Shown in pieces: positions 33,271 to 46,693 of a stretch of 64,000 nt of DNA. Source of the DNA: Aphelenchoides besseyi (Eukaryota; Nematoda; Chromadorea; Rhabditida; Aphelenchoididae); NCBI GenBank assembly GCA_024699855.1, contig JAMPIQ010000002.1:6014001-6078000 (forward strand), given 5' to 3'. A program made the translations under genes and the position numbers. The first letter of the stretch is position 1; each line of letters opens with the position of its first letter. A model generated the notes under the pieces. It searched no databases and was not told where the DNA came from. It was given only the letters and a program-made list of their open reading frames with translations.

Positions 33271-36200
33271 ATGCGGAGACTTTCGTCTTTGAGTTTACTG
33301 TTCATCGGTTGGATAACTTCGACTAATGGTGAGTTCTTGTTCCTCTATCATAACTCCCGATATGTTTCAGGTCAATTTACCGCTTCGATAGTCAAAACAA
33401 ACGAAGTAACCCAACAACCACCGGATTCTGCGGCCACTGGAAAACTCAACCAATTTCGTGGATTCCAAACTCCGAAACCTTTTCCTCCAGCTAATGCCAA
33501 TTACAGTGAGTAGTTACAAACATTTTTGTTTGTGTTATTCTGTAGTTTTCTTCAACGAATTTGAAGTGAAGTAGTCGAATTGACGTCATCACTTCAAAAC
33601 GCAAAGGAATGTCGCTCGACTTTCGCTTTTCGAAATCTGCCGATTGATCACTTTCTCTTCGCGCTGCCGACTAGAAATCTCGTGGTCATTCGCCCGGAAA
33701 ATGTCGCCGGAAACTCTGGAACGTCCGGCTATGCGTTCAACGTTCCCTCTAGAAACCGGTTGAAAAAGTGATATAATTAATGAGAAAACTCTTGTGCAGT
33801 GAACTGAAAAACAGTCAACTTTGACTGCAGTTTCACTCCGTAAATAACCTCTTGAACTAACTACAAGATGGAAATACTTTCCACTGTCAGAATCACGTGC
33901 AAAAACCCCACTCGCGCTTTCTATACTCTTGAATCCGAAATCCCAGTCGATAATAATGCACCTTAGATGGACACCACCAACAGTTGAACAGATTTTGATC
34001 GGCGCTGCGGACGAAATGTTTGCATCTGAGGTTGACAGTTTGATTTGACTCACTGTCACGTCGAGGATCGACATTTTAGGAGACAGATGTTTGTGAATAT
34101 AAGTGATTACTTTTAAGGTAATATCTCGCATGTTTGAATCTCACATCGTACAAATCGCTACTTTCGTCACACAAAATTACCGAAATTGTTTTAAGTATAA
34201 TTTCAATACTTGGAAGATCAAAAGCGCAAGAAAACAATGGAGCAATTGTTTACTGCGAAACATTTATTCTGCATTTGAATTGCTGGAACAGTGCGAACTC
34301 GCCAACCGAGCACTAATAATTGTTGCTGTACGACGTAAACCAATTCAAATGAATATCCGAAAACAGCCGTATCGTTGACTTATTGTCGATAGGTAACTCA
34401 AATTTGATCGACAAACTATTCGATTGCACTTACATGAGCTATTCTTTTAGATTTCAAAAAAAGGTTTATTCGAAAAGTACACAAAGAACTGATTCTAACA
34501 GATCAGTAATCGTTCTTCTCATGCCCATAGACAACAAGAAAGAAGAGATTTATTGTTTAAAATCTTCAGTCGAAAAAAAGTTTATTTAATGAGATTACAA
34601 TTACAAGTCAGACTTGAAACGCATCATCTTCGAGCATTTGAGGACTTCTCTTACGTTAAAACTTTCGGGCAAAAGTCGCGCAAGGCAAAACCATAAAGTA
34701 TCTAAACAACCAGTAATTAGATTGTGAATTCGTAGGGAGCATCGAGTTAATTTATGGGATCAGCCACAAAAACAGTTTTAATAAAAGGTGATTTGACAAG
34801 AAACAAAGCAGAATATTATTCCTATTTTTAAACCACTAAGCTACGCAGACACCAGGCTTCGAAAGCTGCCATTACTATTTGCCTTTAGATTTGGCCGCTC
34901 ACTGTGTTGTGTCTCGAGCGGAGGCAGAAGGCCAAACCGCGTCCTCGGAGCAGAAAGCGGGCGAGTAGCATTTTGTTGTTAATTGTTGTTTCTCTTTTCG
35001 TAAGTGGCTGTGTCCGCAATAAAGGGGTATTAAACGTAAGTCGTAGGACTTAACACTGCGTAAGATCGAGTTTTTCGAGAGAAAAAGAATATAAAAAGAT
35101 CGTTTGATTCCTTTTGCGCGCCCGACAGTGAAAGATATTTTTGATTTTCGTTGGCCCATCAACTAAGTCGGTTGCTTGAGAACGCAAAAGCAGCTTGTTG
35201 CTGATGACTTACGGATTATTCCGGTGTCCGTGTAAACATGTCATAACGTTTACACGACTTCCCCGCGGTGCTTGGAACCGTCCATGCGATATAGCGTTAC
35301 GAAGTCGGATATCGACGCGATGAGCGTTACCGTCATACGGAATGATTGGTTGGTAGTAAAGTTATCCGCAGTACGTTCACGCCAGGTTTCCCGGACGGTA
35401 ACGCTTAGCGGGTTGGGGTAGGCGGAGCTTTTAGCTCTTCTAGTAACCTCTAATTTGCGGATAGCTTCCCTTTGGGCGGCTAATAAACCTGAAAGCAAGG
35501 AGATGAAATTGTCCTATAATTTCCGGAAATTTTGTACTTCAAAACTTTTCAATTAAATAACAAGCTCATTTGACAATGCATTTCAAATCTAATTGTATTC
35601 TGAACATTTATTTTAAAAGTCTGAAAAGGCAAGGAAACAAATAGATTACAACGAATAAACTGCAAGTGCCAACCAAACGAAAGCGACTGGCAACTGAACA
35701 TAAGAACGATCAAATGCTCAAATGACCATTGAGTATGTGAGCAAATGCTCCGATGTAAAGGCCGAAAATACGGCTGCTTAGATGTTGAGGGCCTCAAACG
35801 ACATTCCAAGCGACGATGTTATTGCCGTTCAAACAGTCGCGAAGTCAATGGTTAAAAGCTCTTATTTTTGCCACTTTGCTCACGACTTTCTACTCGCTAG
35901 TCAAAGGACATGCGGTAAAGTTCTGGACAGCAACTGTCAGGTTTATTCGTGCATCCGAAAGCTCCAGAACAATTAACGAAGTTGGGAAGAAATCCGAAAG
36001 ATAGTTGATTCCAAATACTTCAAGTGGCCAGCCGAATGGTTTCGATTCGACAGACGAATTGTTTTCAATTTTAAACTTCTCAAACAATTTCAATTTTCCG
36101 ACATGAATTACGATCAAATTGAATACGAAACCCATTTATTTGAAGGGAAAGTGGAGAATCTTGTTCTCTATCTAAACACTAGACCAATTAACGAATTAAT

Positions 36201-38853
36201 CAGCTTAAATGAAATGGGATCTCGTAAACAAGCAATTCAAACTAGAGGTCATAAACAATCCGCAAAGAACAAGAATAGTGCGAATAGCCTACGGAATCAG
36301 AAATATTATGGTACTAGGATTCGATCCGATTAAAACCGTATAGTTGGAATAAATCGCGGAAAACTGTTGATCTTTGCGTAAAGAGAATCCTATTAGACAG
36401 CAAAATTCCATGAATACCAAACAACATGTAAACAAATTAATAGTTTCTTTTTAGTGTACGCATCAGTTTGGGCCAGCTGGTCAGCTTGGTCGTTTTGTAC
36501 CGGGAAAGTTCAGGTTCGTGTACGTGCTTGCAATACTGTTCGTGGCTACAGTTGTCCCGGAGCTAATAGAGTATGATTTCAATTGGAAATTAGATTGATG
36601 TTGTGGTTATAGGAAACGAAGCCCTGTGAAAACAATCGACAATCAACGGAAGAAAATGCGGTAGTCAAAAGCGAAACAAACGATTTTGATGTGCACGACG
36701 ATCCGTGGGCAGCCGATCGACGGGAAGCTTTTCGTCAATTGTATACCGATTACGATGCTGCACCAGGGGTTCAATCACCCAAATTGTCAGTAAAAAGCAG
36801 CGAAGAGTTTCGCCGACTGCAATCAGGTTCGAAGAAACCACTTGGATTGAGTACTGCGGAAGCAACGAAACTTAACGGTCCACCTCGACCGGTTCCAGCT
36901 CGTCAACATGCAGCACCAAAGATTTCCGGTCAACCACCAAGTATGTTTGAAGATGTGAGAACTCGTGAAATTTACTATTGCAGGTATGACCCCGGAGTTA
37001 CTCTACGAACGCAAAACTGCTGTGGATAACGGTGCTGACGATGCAAAATCAACATTAACGACCACAACTGCTTCAACGACACACGCTGAAATTCAATCGA
37101 ATTCCAGTAATTTTGATTCTTCTAAGTTCGTGGACAAGAATATAAAAGTAAAGTTTGTTCGGCATCGCGATAATCAGAACGTGGCTTCAACGATTGATAT
37201 TCACAACAGTTCTGCATCAACTGAATGGGCAACTGGACCAGGAAAACACATTCGACGTCCAATTCCAACACGACCAATCTCAACGACATTGAACCCAGAA
37301 ATTAAATTTGTAAGCAAATTAGCCGAACAATCACCATCTCCACTGAACATGTCGCCTTCAAGTCGTGGAGATCATGTCCAGTTGTCCGCAAGTGTCCAAC
37401 AACACTTCAAAACTCCTATTGAAGGCACTCCATCTCTAGAAGCTTTAAACACTCAAAAGCTTCGTGATCCAAGTGTTTTTTCTACAAACATCTCATCACC
37501 AATTGCAACAATTGAAGAAGAGTCAATTGCTAATGCATTGGAGGAATCGGTTAGTCAAACTCAACATACAACGCTTACACCTTCAAAACTCCTTGACAAT
37601 AAAGAAAAGAAGTTAGTTTAAAGTAAACGAAAGTTATTTCAACTACTTTTTAGCAAGAAAACTTCGCTTTCTTTCGATTATGCCAACTCTACAAAGGATC
37701 TTCACAACTTTTCAACAAAACCTCCAACAATTCAACGACCATCATCTATTGAGGTGACGAAAATTGTTGACAAGTTGGCTCATGATCAATTGGATGGTGA
37801 AACAAAGAATGAAGAAAAACCGTTGCATGACGGAGAAGTGAATTTTGAGACAACAAAAGAACAAAGCACTTCAACGGTTAAGCCAACACTGGCCGCAGAT
37901 ACGGTTCGAGCGCTGGAATGGATGCTCAAAAACATGTCAAAAGCTGCCGCTAAAGTAGCCACAATGCCGCAATTGAGTACAACAACAAGTTTACCGTCGA
38001 ATACACATCCGCCTAACTCGGAAAACGCATCCCTTGTAAGTTGAACACTGAGTCTAAATGAACAGTAATCTTTAGAATGACAAAGGACAACGTCGAGCTC
38101 TTGCGTCCAAGACTTTGCGTAATAACGGCGAAGCTCATAGCATTGAAAATAAGAATCCGGACGAACAAGAAAGAGAAATTGTCTCTCAATTGCAAAAACT
38201 TCATTCAAATATGATAGAAATGGAAACTGAACTGAAGCAATTACGTGAGATTGGTTTGCGACCTCGATTTGATGAACATGCGGCCATTACACTTAACCTC
38301 GTGCCCAAAGCTCCACGAACATCCTTGCCACGTGAACAACCACCCAGTCCTGCAAATCCACGATTTTTGCTTGATGACTTTCGATTACACAACGACGGTA
38401 CAAAACATCTTTAATGTCAATACTAATTGGAATACTTTTAGCTGCTCAATGGTCTGATTTTGGTATGTAATTTTAATCGCGTTAATTACAAAAACATTTT
38501 AGGATCATGGGGTGAGTGTTTCTGTGGAAAACGTATAAGAACGCGAACTTGCAATTACGATCCGAGCTCTTACTCGCGAGGTAAATAGCTTGTTTCACCG
38601 TTCGTATCTTCGTCCTATTTCAGGTTGTGTTGGTCAATCGTATGAATCGGAACCATGCGAAGGTGGACGGCCATGTCCTGCAAAGACTTCGCACTTTGAT
38701 CGTCATCATTCATTAGTCATTTCAACAACACGAAAACCTCAAATCACAACAAGACGACTTTATTTCTCGACTACGGGAATCAATTCGGATCGATCCGATA
38801 CGTTTTATCCGAATCCAATGCCCGTTGCACAATTTCAACGGCATCGATTGTGA
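33271..38853 (+). CDS. Secreted mucin-like protein with TSP1 repeats at both ends
   Basis: Signal peptide MRRLSSLSLLFIGWITSTNG (exon 33271-33328), then QFTASIVKTNEVTQQPP to 33505. A 2.9 kb intron joins in phase to the first TSP1 module at about 36454: YASVWASWSAWSFCTGKVQV, RVRACNTVRGYSCPGANR, ETKPCENN. A long hydrophilic Ser/Thr/Pro-rich part follows (STLTTTTASTTHAEIQSNSS, RPIPTRPISTTLNPE), with a coiled-coil-like stretch EREIVSQLQKLHSNMIEMET. Near the C-terminus is a second TSP1 module (WSDFGSWGECFCGKRIRTRT, CVGQSYESEPCEGGRPCP), ending FQRHRL-TGA 38851-38853. About 700 residues. Paired TSP1 domains and a mucin-like core suggest an extracellular matrix or cuticle surface protein. Confidence 0.85.
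33589..34131 (-). CDS. Uninterrupted antisense ORF of 180 codons inside an intron
   Basis: Open from ATG 34129-34131 (second Met at 34074, MSILDVTVSQIKLSTSDANI) through CSTVGGVHLRCIIIDWDFGF and KSIESASGVFARDSDSGKYF to the stop at 33589. It is intronless, unlike neighbours. The first 110 residues look protein-like; the end is less so. Possibly a nested gene or a retrocopy; may be chance. Confidence 0.25.
   Translation of the reverse strand: MRDITLKVITYIHKHLSPKMSILDVTVSQIKLSTSDANISSAAPIKICSTVGGVHLRCIIIDWDFGFKSIESASGVFARDSDSGKYFHLVVSSRGYLRSETAVKVDCFSVHCTRVFSLIISLFQPVSRGNVERIAGRSRVSGDIFRANDHEISSRQREEKVINRQISKSESRATFLCVLK
35324..35404. repeat. 11 nt perfect inverted repeat in a GC-richer intronic block
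   Basis: GCGTTACCGTC at 35324-35334 and its exact complement GACGGTAACGC at 35394-35404, 59 nt apart, within the long intron of the double-TSP1 gene. The block (about 35200-35480) is visibly richer in G+C than its surroundings. Confidence 0.5.
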
Positions 38854-39137
38854 GCGTAGTTGATTGTTCCATTAATAACTCAGGACTTTAAATTCTCGTC
38901 TTCCAAATACCTTTTCTCATTGCCTTTAAACCTTTTAAACTTTTAAACCTTACCTCCAATCAGCAACCATTGATTGTTTAATAAAGAAGACTGAATGAAG
39001 ATTGTAGATGTTTATCGAAATACCCGTTTCAAAAACTCGTTTCCACAAAATTGAGATGGTACAGAAATCAGTTATGTAAACAATATGATGATAACTTCTC
39101 AATAAACGATTATTTGAAAGGGAAGTGAAAAGTAAGA

Positions 39138-40669
39138 TCACGTGTAATACAAATCGTCCCAGTTCAAAGCTCCAAATAAATTCTGACGCACAACCGATGG
39201 CTGTTCCTCTTCGAGTGAATTGGTCGTACTTGTTGTATCTTCTTCATTCTCCATCGTGGCTATCTGGCAAACAGCTCCGACCGGTGTCTTCGGATTGTTT
39301 TTGATGTCATTCATTGTCAAAGTGTCGAGGGATTTGGAAGCAACTGGATCGTCAATTTGAACACTCACTTGTTGGGGTCTTGAATTCTCTGTAAATCGAA
39401 GATATAAAAGTGTATTTTGATTGCAGAAAACAGCAGCAACGCGCCAACAAGAGACTTCGCAGCGATGTTTTTAAACAACAGCATGTTACTATCATCATGA
39501 CTTTAAAACGAATTGTAAGTTAAAGCTCAAAACAGAAATCAGCAGAAGCCACTAACACGATTTGAAGCTAAGCGCAATGACGAAGTGCAGAAGCAATAAA
39601 AACAGACAAAAAGAACATGAAATTACTCCCTCTACGTACTCAATGTATTAATGTTAAAGAAAGATGACAACTTCCTCTGGTCGTTTGGTTGTCGATTGCG
39701 GAAGCTCACCTGTGAGCAGTGGGCAAAACGGTCGACGTATGTTGAGCGAATTCTTTGTCATCGCTATTGAGTTTTCTAGAAAATTTGATCAAAACATCCA
39801 ATAGTGCTTGTGAAACTGTTAATGGAAAGCAAATTAGATGGAAATGTGTTGATGTTAGAATACAAACAAATGTGTTAAAGTGGTATTGTTGAAATTAAAA
39901 CATCACAGGTCTATCAGTAACAGAACGTTTGAGAATACGGAAAATTGAATTACTGTGCGCAGTTCGATAGTGGAAAGCGCAAAGGTGAAATGGGATTCGT
40001 TCGGTGGATACTGCGATTCAACTTACCGGCATGATGGTCTTTTAAGAGTCTTTGTTGTTCGTCCGTTTTGTTGGTCGATGAAAAGGAATCACGTCGTGAA
40101 TTCGATCTGCTCGGCGTTCTGTTCTCCGCACTCAACTTGTCGGTTTTGAGCTGTCGTTGTGCCAATTTCTGTTGTTCCATCGCTTTTGCGACTATCGCTT
40201 TGAACGTGGGTTTCAGCATCGGCGACACAATCGGCGTAATTGGCTGTGGGCCAAAAGACGATTTTTCGTTTGTTTTATTTCCATTCGGTGAGGGAGTTCG
40301 TTTCATTGATTTGGGTCGAAGTTTACTCATTTTCGATTTGCCAAAAAAATTATTGGTTGTTGTCGTGGGTGGAGTGGCCGTTTTGACCGGCGGTGCGGGC
40401 TCCGGATCGTCGTTAGCCACGAACTTCGGCCGTCTTCGCAGACAACTGCATATTACACCTGAAGCGATAATGTGATTCTGTTCTCTTTGATCCGAACTCC
40501 TAATCTCTTCATAACACAAAACTCACATAGTCCGAAGCTCAAAAAGAACACCACACAAATAGCATTCATAAGAAAGAATCCTATGAGCATATCCAATTCT
40601 CCTCCGCCATCATTAAATTCGCGTGATCTCATTTCCGAGTAGTCGATTGCTTTGTCCGGACGAAGATCA
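39138..40669 (-). CDS. C-terminal exons of a single-pass membrane protein
   Basis: An exon entering at 40669 reads [20 protein letters not shown], then a membrane helix [20 protein letters not shown] and, across an intron, [21 protein letters not shown] long basic Pro/Ser/Thr-rich cytosolic tail follows ([40 protein letters not shown]) to LLKDHHA, then across a longer intron [20 protein letters not shown] to [16 protein letters not shown] at 39138. Orientation (Cys/Arg cluster after the helix) suggests a type I protein with a cytosolic tail. The upstream exons may be those at 42.2-44.3 kb. Not recognised. Confidence 0.6.
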
Positions 40670-42209
40670 CTGAAAGAATAATGAAATTAAAAGCTTAATG
40701 AGTTTTGTTGAACTCAAGACCCCAAGAGTTTTTTTAATTGTGTCACTTCTCCACTAATTGATCATTAAATTTTGGCCGAACAGTTTGAAAATGGAAAGCA
40801 AAAGGTTGAGTAGACAGAAACGGAAAGAGAGCAGTTAATCCCGTTTAATGGGCCAAAACTCCGATTTAAAGGCCAATGGCGAAAAAAAGGGCACATCGAT
40901 TGGCGTGTAGTGAGTGAACGCCGTCCGAAACAAGTGTATGAAAAAACGAGAGAACTGACAGATGATTCCGAAACGTTTAAAAATTCTCGTCTTATCCATG
41001 GACTTAAAAATCGAAAGGAAATCTGAGAATATACACAAGCAAAGAGGTCCGACGACGACGTTGAAAGCGAGGGTTGTTCAGACTGATATGTGCAAGAAAT
41101 TGAGTTGAAGTTTATTTTCAGATTAATAGAGCAAATTAGAGCTTTTCGAGTATCCGACTTACTATCGTTTTGTACATAATGGACGTTTTTATAGTCTCGA
41201 ACAAAAACAGCGGTTTTAGTTTCGGAAAAAGGTGTCATATTATGCGAAAAAGCAGTTCACTTCAAAGCAAAGTACATTCAAAACTATGAAAACTGAGCTG
41301 TTTCTGTTGTTTAAAAATCTTAGCTAATGTCCCCGATGTGCTTACGGCTCGTGGTCTTGTCCGGGAATTCGGTTGTGCAACATTTCTGCGATTAGCAATT
41401 CGTTATTCTCCAATAACGTCGACATAACAATAAACCCAGTATTTTTGGACAACAAACCAAAATATGAATAGAGCAGTCGAAAAGCAGTGCCGGTTCTCTG
41501 TGCTAAGTAATTGTTTTCGCTTGAGGGAGAAATTTGCGTCAGCAAACCGTTCAACTCCTCGGAGACTCACGTGTTTCTCAGCAACCAAAGTAAGAAGTCA
41601 GCTGAGTTAATTCACTATTCGAGTTCACTCAACCGTCTTTTGTTTTTTCTTCGCACAACCTCGTAGTTAATCATATGCAGAGCGCAGGCTGCTCAAGTCG
41701 AACAACCGCAAAGAAGGGCAATCAAAAATAGTGGTGGACCTAATTGACATCTGGTGCACAAGTTGAAATGTGAATACGAAACTCAAGAAGTGGAAAGTCG
41801 AGTGTTGTCTTCGCGATGAAGTCGAAAGTTTCATTGTGACAAAACGGAATTATTTTCCCGTCAAACGGCAAAAGAAAGCGAATTAGCCGAACAAGAATCT
41901 TAGGACCGCGAGTTCTTGTAGTTGTTGGCACATCCTACAGATTCCCACTTTGTCGAGATGTTTACGTGCAAAAGAATGAGATGTTTGAACGGAAAGAGGA
42001 ATTTGAGGTCTAAACGGTAATAGAAAAAACAAAAAGGAACATAAGGAGTTGAAGAAGAAGGAAGAAAAACTTCTAACATTTAGATTTTACGTTAAAATGA
42101 GCTCATCGTCTATCCAATTCGAAGTTTCGACGAAGACGAGAATTCGATAAAACGTCGCTTCAGCGACGTCATTGCAATATTAGACGGACTATTGGGTTTA
42201 TCTACTTAC

Positions 42210-44331
42210 TATACAAAGAAGGTCGCGTTCATGTTCTTCTCCAACGTGATTCCCATATCGAGCAGCCGAAGGACTAAAATCCAAAATGCAGAAACGAGTT
42301 GTCACGACAAAAAACTAATGTTCGTTTTTCTTCTAATTTAATAAGTGGCACCGTTCGACAAACTACAAAACGAACCACGACTTTCGTTTATCGATGACCA
42401 ATTCCAAAGTCAAGTGGTTAATTTGGCACGACGGTAGAAAAGGCTTCGACATTTACAGCAAATTCGTTCAAACTCAAAAACTTTCAATGCAACCTTTCGA
42501 GAAAGCACGTGGATAAACACGGTCCTTTAAATGTCGAACAAGTTGAACATTGGACTTAAAATCCATTTGGCATTCTCAACGGACTAAGTCGTAAGATTGA
42601 AGCGAATGGGCTCTTTGGCGGATAACATGAAAGGCAGATGCACTGATGCGTAATTTATAGTCTTCCGGTTGATGTTCGGCTTTTAAAAGACATAACTGGA
42701 CCGCAGTCGAAATTCCCTAGGAAAAACGCACCATTGATTGACGTTAATCAAAAGATGCGTTTCATGTTAAAGAGTTAAACACACTTAGCCATAAAAAAGA
42801 GTCCATTTCTTCAACAGCTAATTAGATGCATAATTCGCGAGGATAAAAGGAACTATCGAGCCGCAAAAGATGCACTAGGAAAGAAGTGAGTGTGGTTGTT
42901 TTTCTTGCACGTGAAATCAAATGTGACAAAGAAAACGTCAATCAGAAGAATCAAAGATGTGAGAATCAAGCCGTCAAGTCATCAATAAAACTTACTCGTC
43001 ATTTGAATTTGAACTCGGATTCAAAACGTTCATCCATTCATCATCGTGTGGCTTGACGCCCGGTTTTTGTTGAGCTTGTAAGACGCTCAGCAGAGCCTGT
43101 TTATAGCTGGGCTGATTCTCGGTGGACGAAAAGTTGACAAATGCAGCAGCTGCAAAACGGTTCATATCTTCGAGATCTGAAAGAAACTCATAATCGTTTA
43201 TTCGTCATCTGTATAAAAAATTTCATGCCAAAACAGGAAACGAATCCAAAGGTTTCGCGGTGTTTGTTTCTTTTCAACCTTCGATAGAATGAGAGTTTGA
43301 GTGAAATTTCATTAGAAGAAACTTTTTGAATTGTCATTCAGACACGTCTGTAAGAGTCGACCAGTTGACTTCCATTCGTGTAGACCGAATTCAAATCTTG
43401 TTTTCGTGAAGAAGTCTTTAGATAATTAATTCGAACCTTCAGAAACATGTGTTTCAGATGAGGTGCGTGAACCTCACGACCTCATTCAGCCCACGCAATT
43501 GGACGAGCAGTTTGGTTCCGACAATTAGAACCGGACATTGAACTAAAAGAGCGGAGAATAGTTGGAAATAAACGAGCGAATTGAATGAGATCGAAAATCG
43601 AAGCAAAAACCCTGCGATAAAGGCAACGTTTTCGAAGTCTTTTTCTAATATGGAAATGAATTAGACCGAATTGTTTGGCGAACGAAATCGTGTGAAAATT
43701 AGGGCACTGAAATACGCAGAAAAGTTTAAGAATTAAAGTTAAGAGTTCGTTCACTCGATTCTCGATTATCGGCCTTAGAAGTGTTGTCGATGCGAATTCG
43801 ATTCTAACACGTCAAACTCACTTCTTTGACGGCAACGAGCAAACATCTGAAAGTGAAAGGAACGAGTAACAAAATTTGCCCTCGGCATATTGCCAACACA
43901 TTGCGCACATTCAAATTCCAAACTATTGTCCTTGAAGTTGAGTAAAACCCAGAGATTAAACAACGCAATGACGACAAACGTTAATCCAATCAAAACTCCG
44001 TTCTCTTAGTTGTCATCACTTCTGTAGAGAACATTTCGTCAGCAATCTGCTAATCACCGGTCATATCCGACAAGCTCCGGAAAACATAGACACGCAACAT
44101 AAATGAAAACGTCAAAAGGCCGCAGATCCCGAGTCAACATGATTAATCACAATGGCGACAAGAGTCCTCGAAATCGTTTGGCTCGTGCTCTTATTATCTT
44201 TCAATTCGGATCTATCGACCGACTACTCGAAAGAAACGAATATGTTTTCGAGGGATTATGTCATTCAAATGCTTGAAGAAAGTTAACTTACTCATTTCGT
44301 TTTTCGCCGTCTCACTTTTCATTGCAACCAT
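42210..44331 (-). CDS. N-terminal exons of a membrane protein, possibly the same gene as 39.1-40.7 kb
   Basis: ATG 44329-44331 gives MVAMKSETAKNEM, joining in phase to KNGVLIGLTFVVIALFNLWV (signal anchor), LLNFKDNSLEFECAQC and MFARCRQR. The next clear exon (about 43180-42998) reads LEDMNRFAAAAFVNFSSTEN, SYKQALLSVLQAQQKPGVKP and DDEWMNVLNPSSNSNDD, then an exon near 42290-42210 reads PSAARYGNHVGEEHERDLLC-I with donor GTAAGTAG. A short exon SEQPSLSTSSSDLFA lies at about 41045-41090. If all belong together, the protein has two membrane segments with a luminal loop. The phase into the 40669 exon does not fit directly, so an exon is missing or these are two genes. Confidence 0.5.
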
Positions 44332-46693
44332 CTTTTCTGAAACAAACTAGTCAACGCCAATTACTGTACGTTTACAATAAAGAAACAACGTTCCTGTCAG
44401 CAAAAATGAAGAACGAATTTGATGGCCATTAAGCTGCTCGTTGCAGCTTTGCAAAGTAACTTGACTCCCGACGTCGTTTGAGACGACAGTCGATTTCACG
44501 CGGTATTGTTCTCGTTTTTGTTCCTTAAGTGCCGTAACACAACACCGAACTTTCCTTTTTGAGTTTTCGTGTTTTGAATCAATCTGCTTCGATGGTGACT
44601 GGTTAGTGTATTTCCGTTACTTTTATTTATTCGAATACCGTAAAATAAACATTCAACTCTCATGCAATCGAACACAAAACAATGAACGTCATTTGAACAA
44701 ATCAGAAACTGTTTGGCTGCTGGGTCACTGGGAAAGAAGTCGAAATTGGGTGCACGATAGAAAACAAGCAGAAGAAACTTAACCGGAAAACAAATGCGAT
44801 TTAAGTGGATTGTTAACTGTGAGCAGAAATAAGATTTTTTGGTGTTTTCGTATAATAACTATAAGATCTAGCGATAACTACGAGAGAGAATTAGAGAACA
44901 AAATGATTGCAAGTAAAAAGGCAAATCAATACGATAAAACTTCTATGTACATGACTTCACCGGGATCGGCACTTCGATTGTTTAGAAAAGTAATTACAAA
45001 AGAACTAAAACTAGCGATACTAAACTATATTGTTATTAGAAATTGAGCGATTTGAGGGGGAGTTTCGGAGCTACGAAAGCGGTGGGATACGGGCCACTTT
45101 TCGAGGAGCGACGATCCGTCCAAGCTCTGGACATTCAACTTCGTCGACGATCCTTAACATGCCAATCGATGGGGCACGGAGCGAACGATCGCAACTATGC
45201 TCGATCAGTGATTCTACAGAAAGAAGGACCAGAGAGTTTGGGGACGTGGATTGATTTTAAAAAACCGCTTCACTGTACAGCTTCACAGATGCTTATACGA
45301 GTGTTTTGTGTGAGTAGGTTTCTCATTGCAAAGATTCTAAAAAAAGATATCATAACCGGAAATTTGCGGAACATTTGGGATTACAAAAACTTTAAGAGTT
45401 CCAATAAAAGAAAAATCTAAACCGGGCGAGCATTCGCGGAAACGATTCTCATGCATATTAGACGGTAAATCGTAGCAGTTTTTCCATTAAAAATAAGTTC
45501 GTTGAGGCTCAGCGACATTAGGCCAACAAAAGAAAGGTAGCCAGTTAGTGCATACGAGTTGGATCTTTGGGATAGAGTCTTAAAGAACTGAAAGTTTTCG
45601 ACAATTCGTTTGCAGTAACTGGCGACTCACAGTTAACACCAAGAAAATGAACAACAAATCGCACATCCAATTCGATTGAAGGAAGCGAAAAAACTACCAG
45701 AAAGCTTTAAAGTGCTAAGGCAAATTGAAATCACCGGGATCACTACGAACAAAAGAGGAGCTGCGGTGCAGAAACAAGAGAAAACAATTACGAAATCACC
45801 GGGATAGGCGTGGATGAGAGTTAGAATAGAAGTTGATTCATGGCTAAGGTTCAGTTAAGATCCTGAGGTGGGAACAAAATGCCAAACAGTTTGCTGTGTG
45901 TTCAAATTTGGTTGTTCGAAACGTTCGAATGTGCAGATCGAAGAGACGATCGAATGCGACGAAGAATGTTGGGTTACAGATTGAAAAGAAACAATCAATT
46001 TCTAACAATGTGGTGTTCTAGCGCAACTAAACAAATTTAATAGAAAAACTAATTGGGCGTTTGAATGTAATATGTGAACGAAACTACGAACCCGATCTAC
46101 AAAAAGACGGGCAAATCACTACGATCGGATTATGAAAATGAAAATAAAACGAATGGTATTTTGCAGATTATTCAATGAAAAGGCGGTGATTAAATTGGAA
46201 AGATATTGGGCTCAGGGCTTTTAGTTATGAAGTGGAAGGTTGGTTTCGGGATGAGAGCGGAAAGAAACAGTGGGAGGAGAGGCGCGTTGGTCGTATGTAC
46301 AGGATTTTTGAATGCAGCAAACGAACATGTCGGCAATGAACAATTGATTGTAAGTGCGAACATGTTTTTGTGATCGGCAATCAGAATCCCGTCTCATTGT
46401 TTTCGCAATTACAGAAATCAGAACTTTCTTCTCGAGCGGGATCGTGACTGTCGAGCACAAGCCAAATGACGAAAAGCGGGTCGACCTCCGCGATGAATTG
46501 AGGACAAAACCGGGAAAGACCTACGGATAAATGAGTCAAGTGTATGATCGCTAAGAAATCAAAACAAGAAGCGTTAAGGCTGTTGCAAGGATTGGGAAGT
46601 TGCAATAATGTTGGGAGGTTGAAAGAACAACGGGAAGCTCGTGGTCGGTTGGATTGAAAGCCCAGGAATTTTGAACGATGAAAAAGTAAATGG
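44332..46693. other. No clear gene between membrane protein and BCL11
   Basis: About 2.4 kb. It should include the 3' UTR of the BCL11 gene and the promoter of the minus-strand membrane protein. A 125-codon plus frame (45043-45420) has no family or splice support and is treated as chance. Confidence 0.4.

Larger units (their letters stand above)
33506..36453. other. Long intron of the double-TSP1 gene
   Basis: About 2.95 kb, against 40-50 nt for most introns here. It contains a 180-codon antisense frame (33589-34131), a higher-GC block with an 11 nt perfect inverted repeat near 35.3-35.4 kb, and a 76-codon plus frame (36103-36333). None has clear family identity. An undetected exon is possible. 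Confidence 0.5.

Noticed and set aside
45043..45420. 125-codon plus ORF between the membrane protein and BCL11
   Set aside because: No family, no signal peptide, no splice partner.
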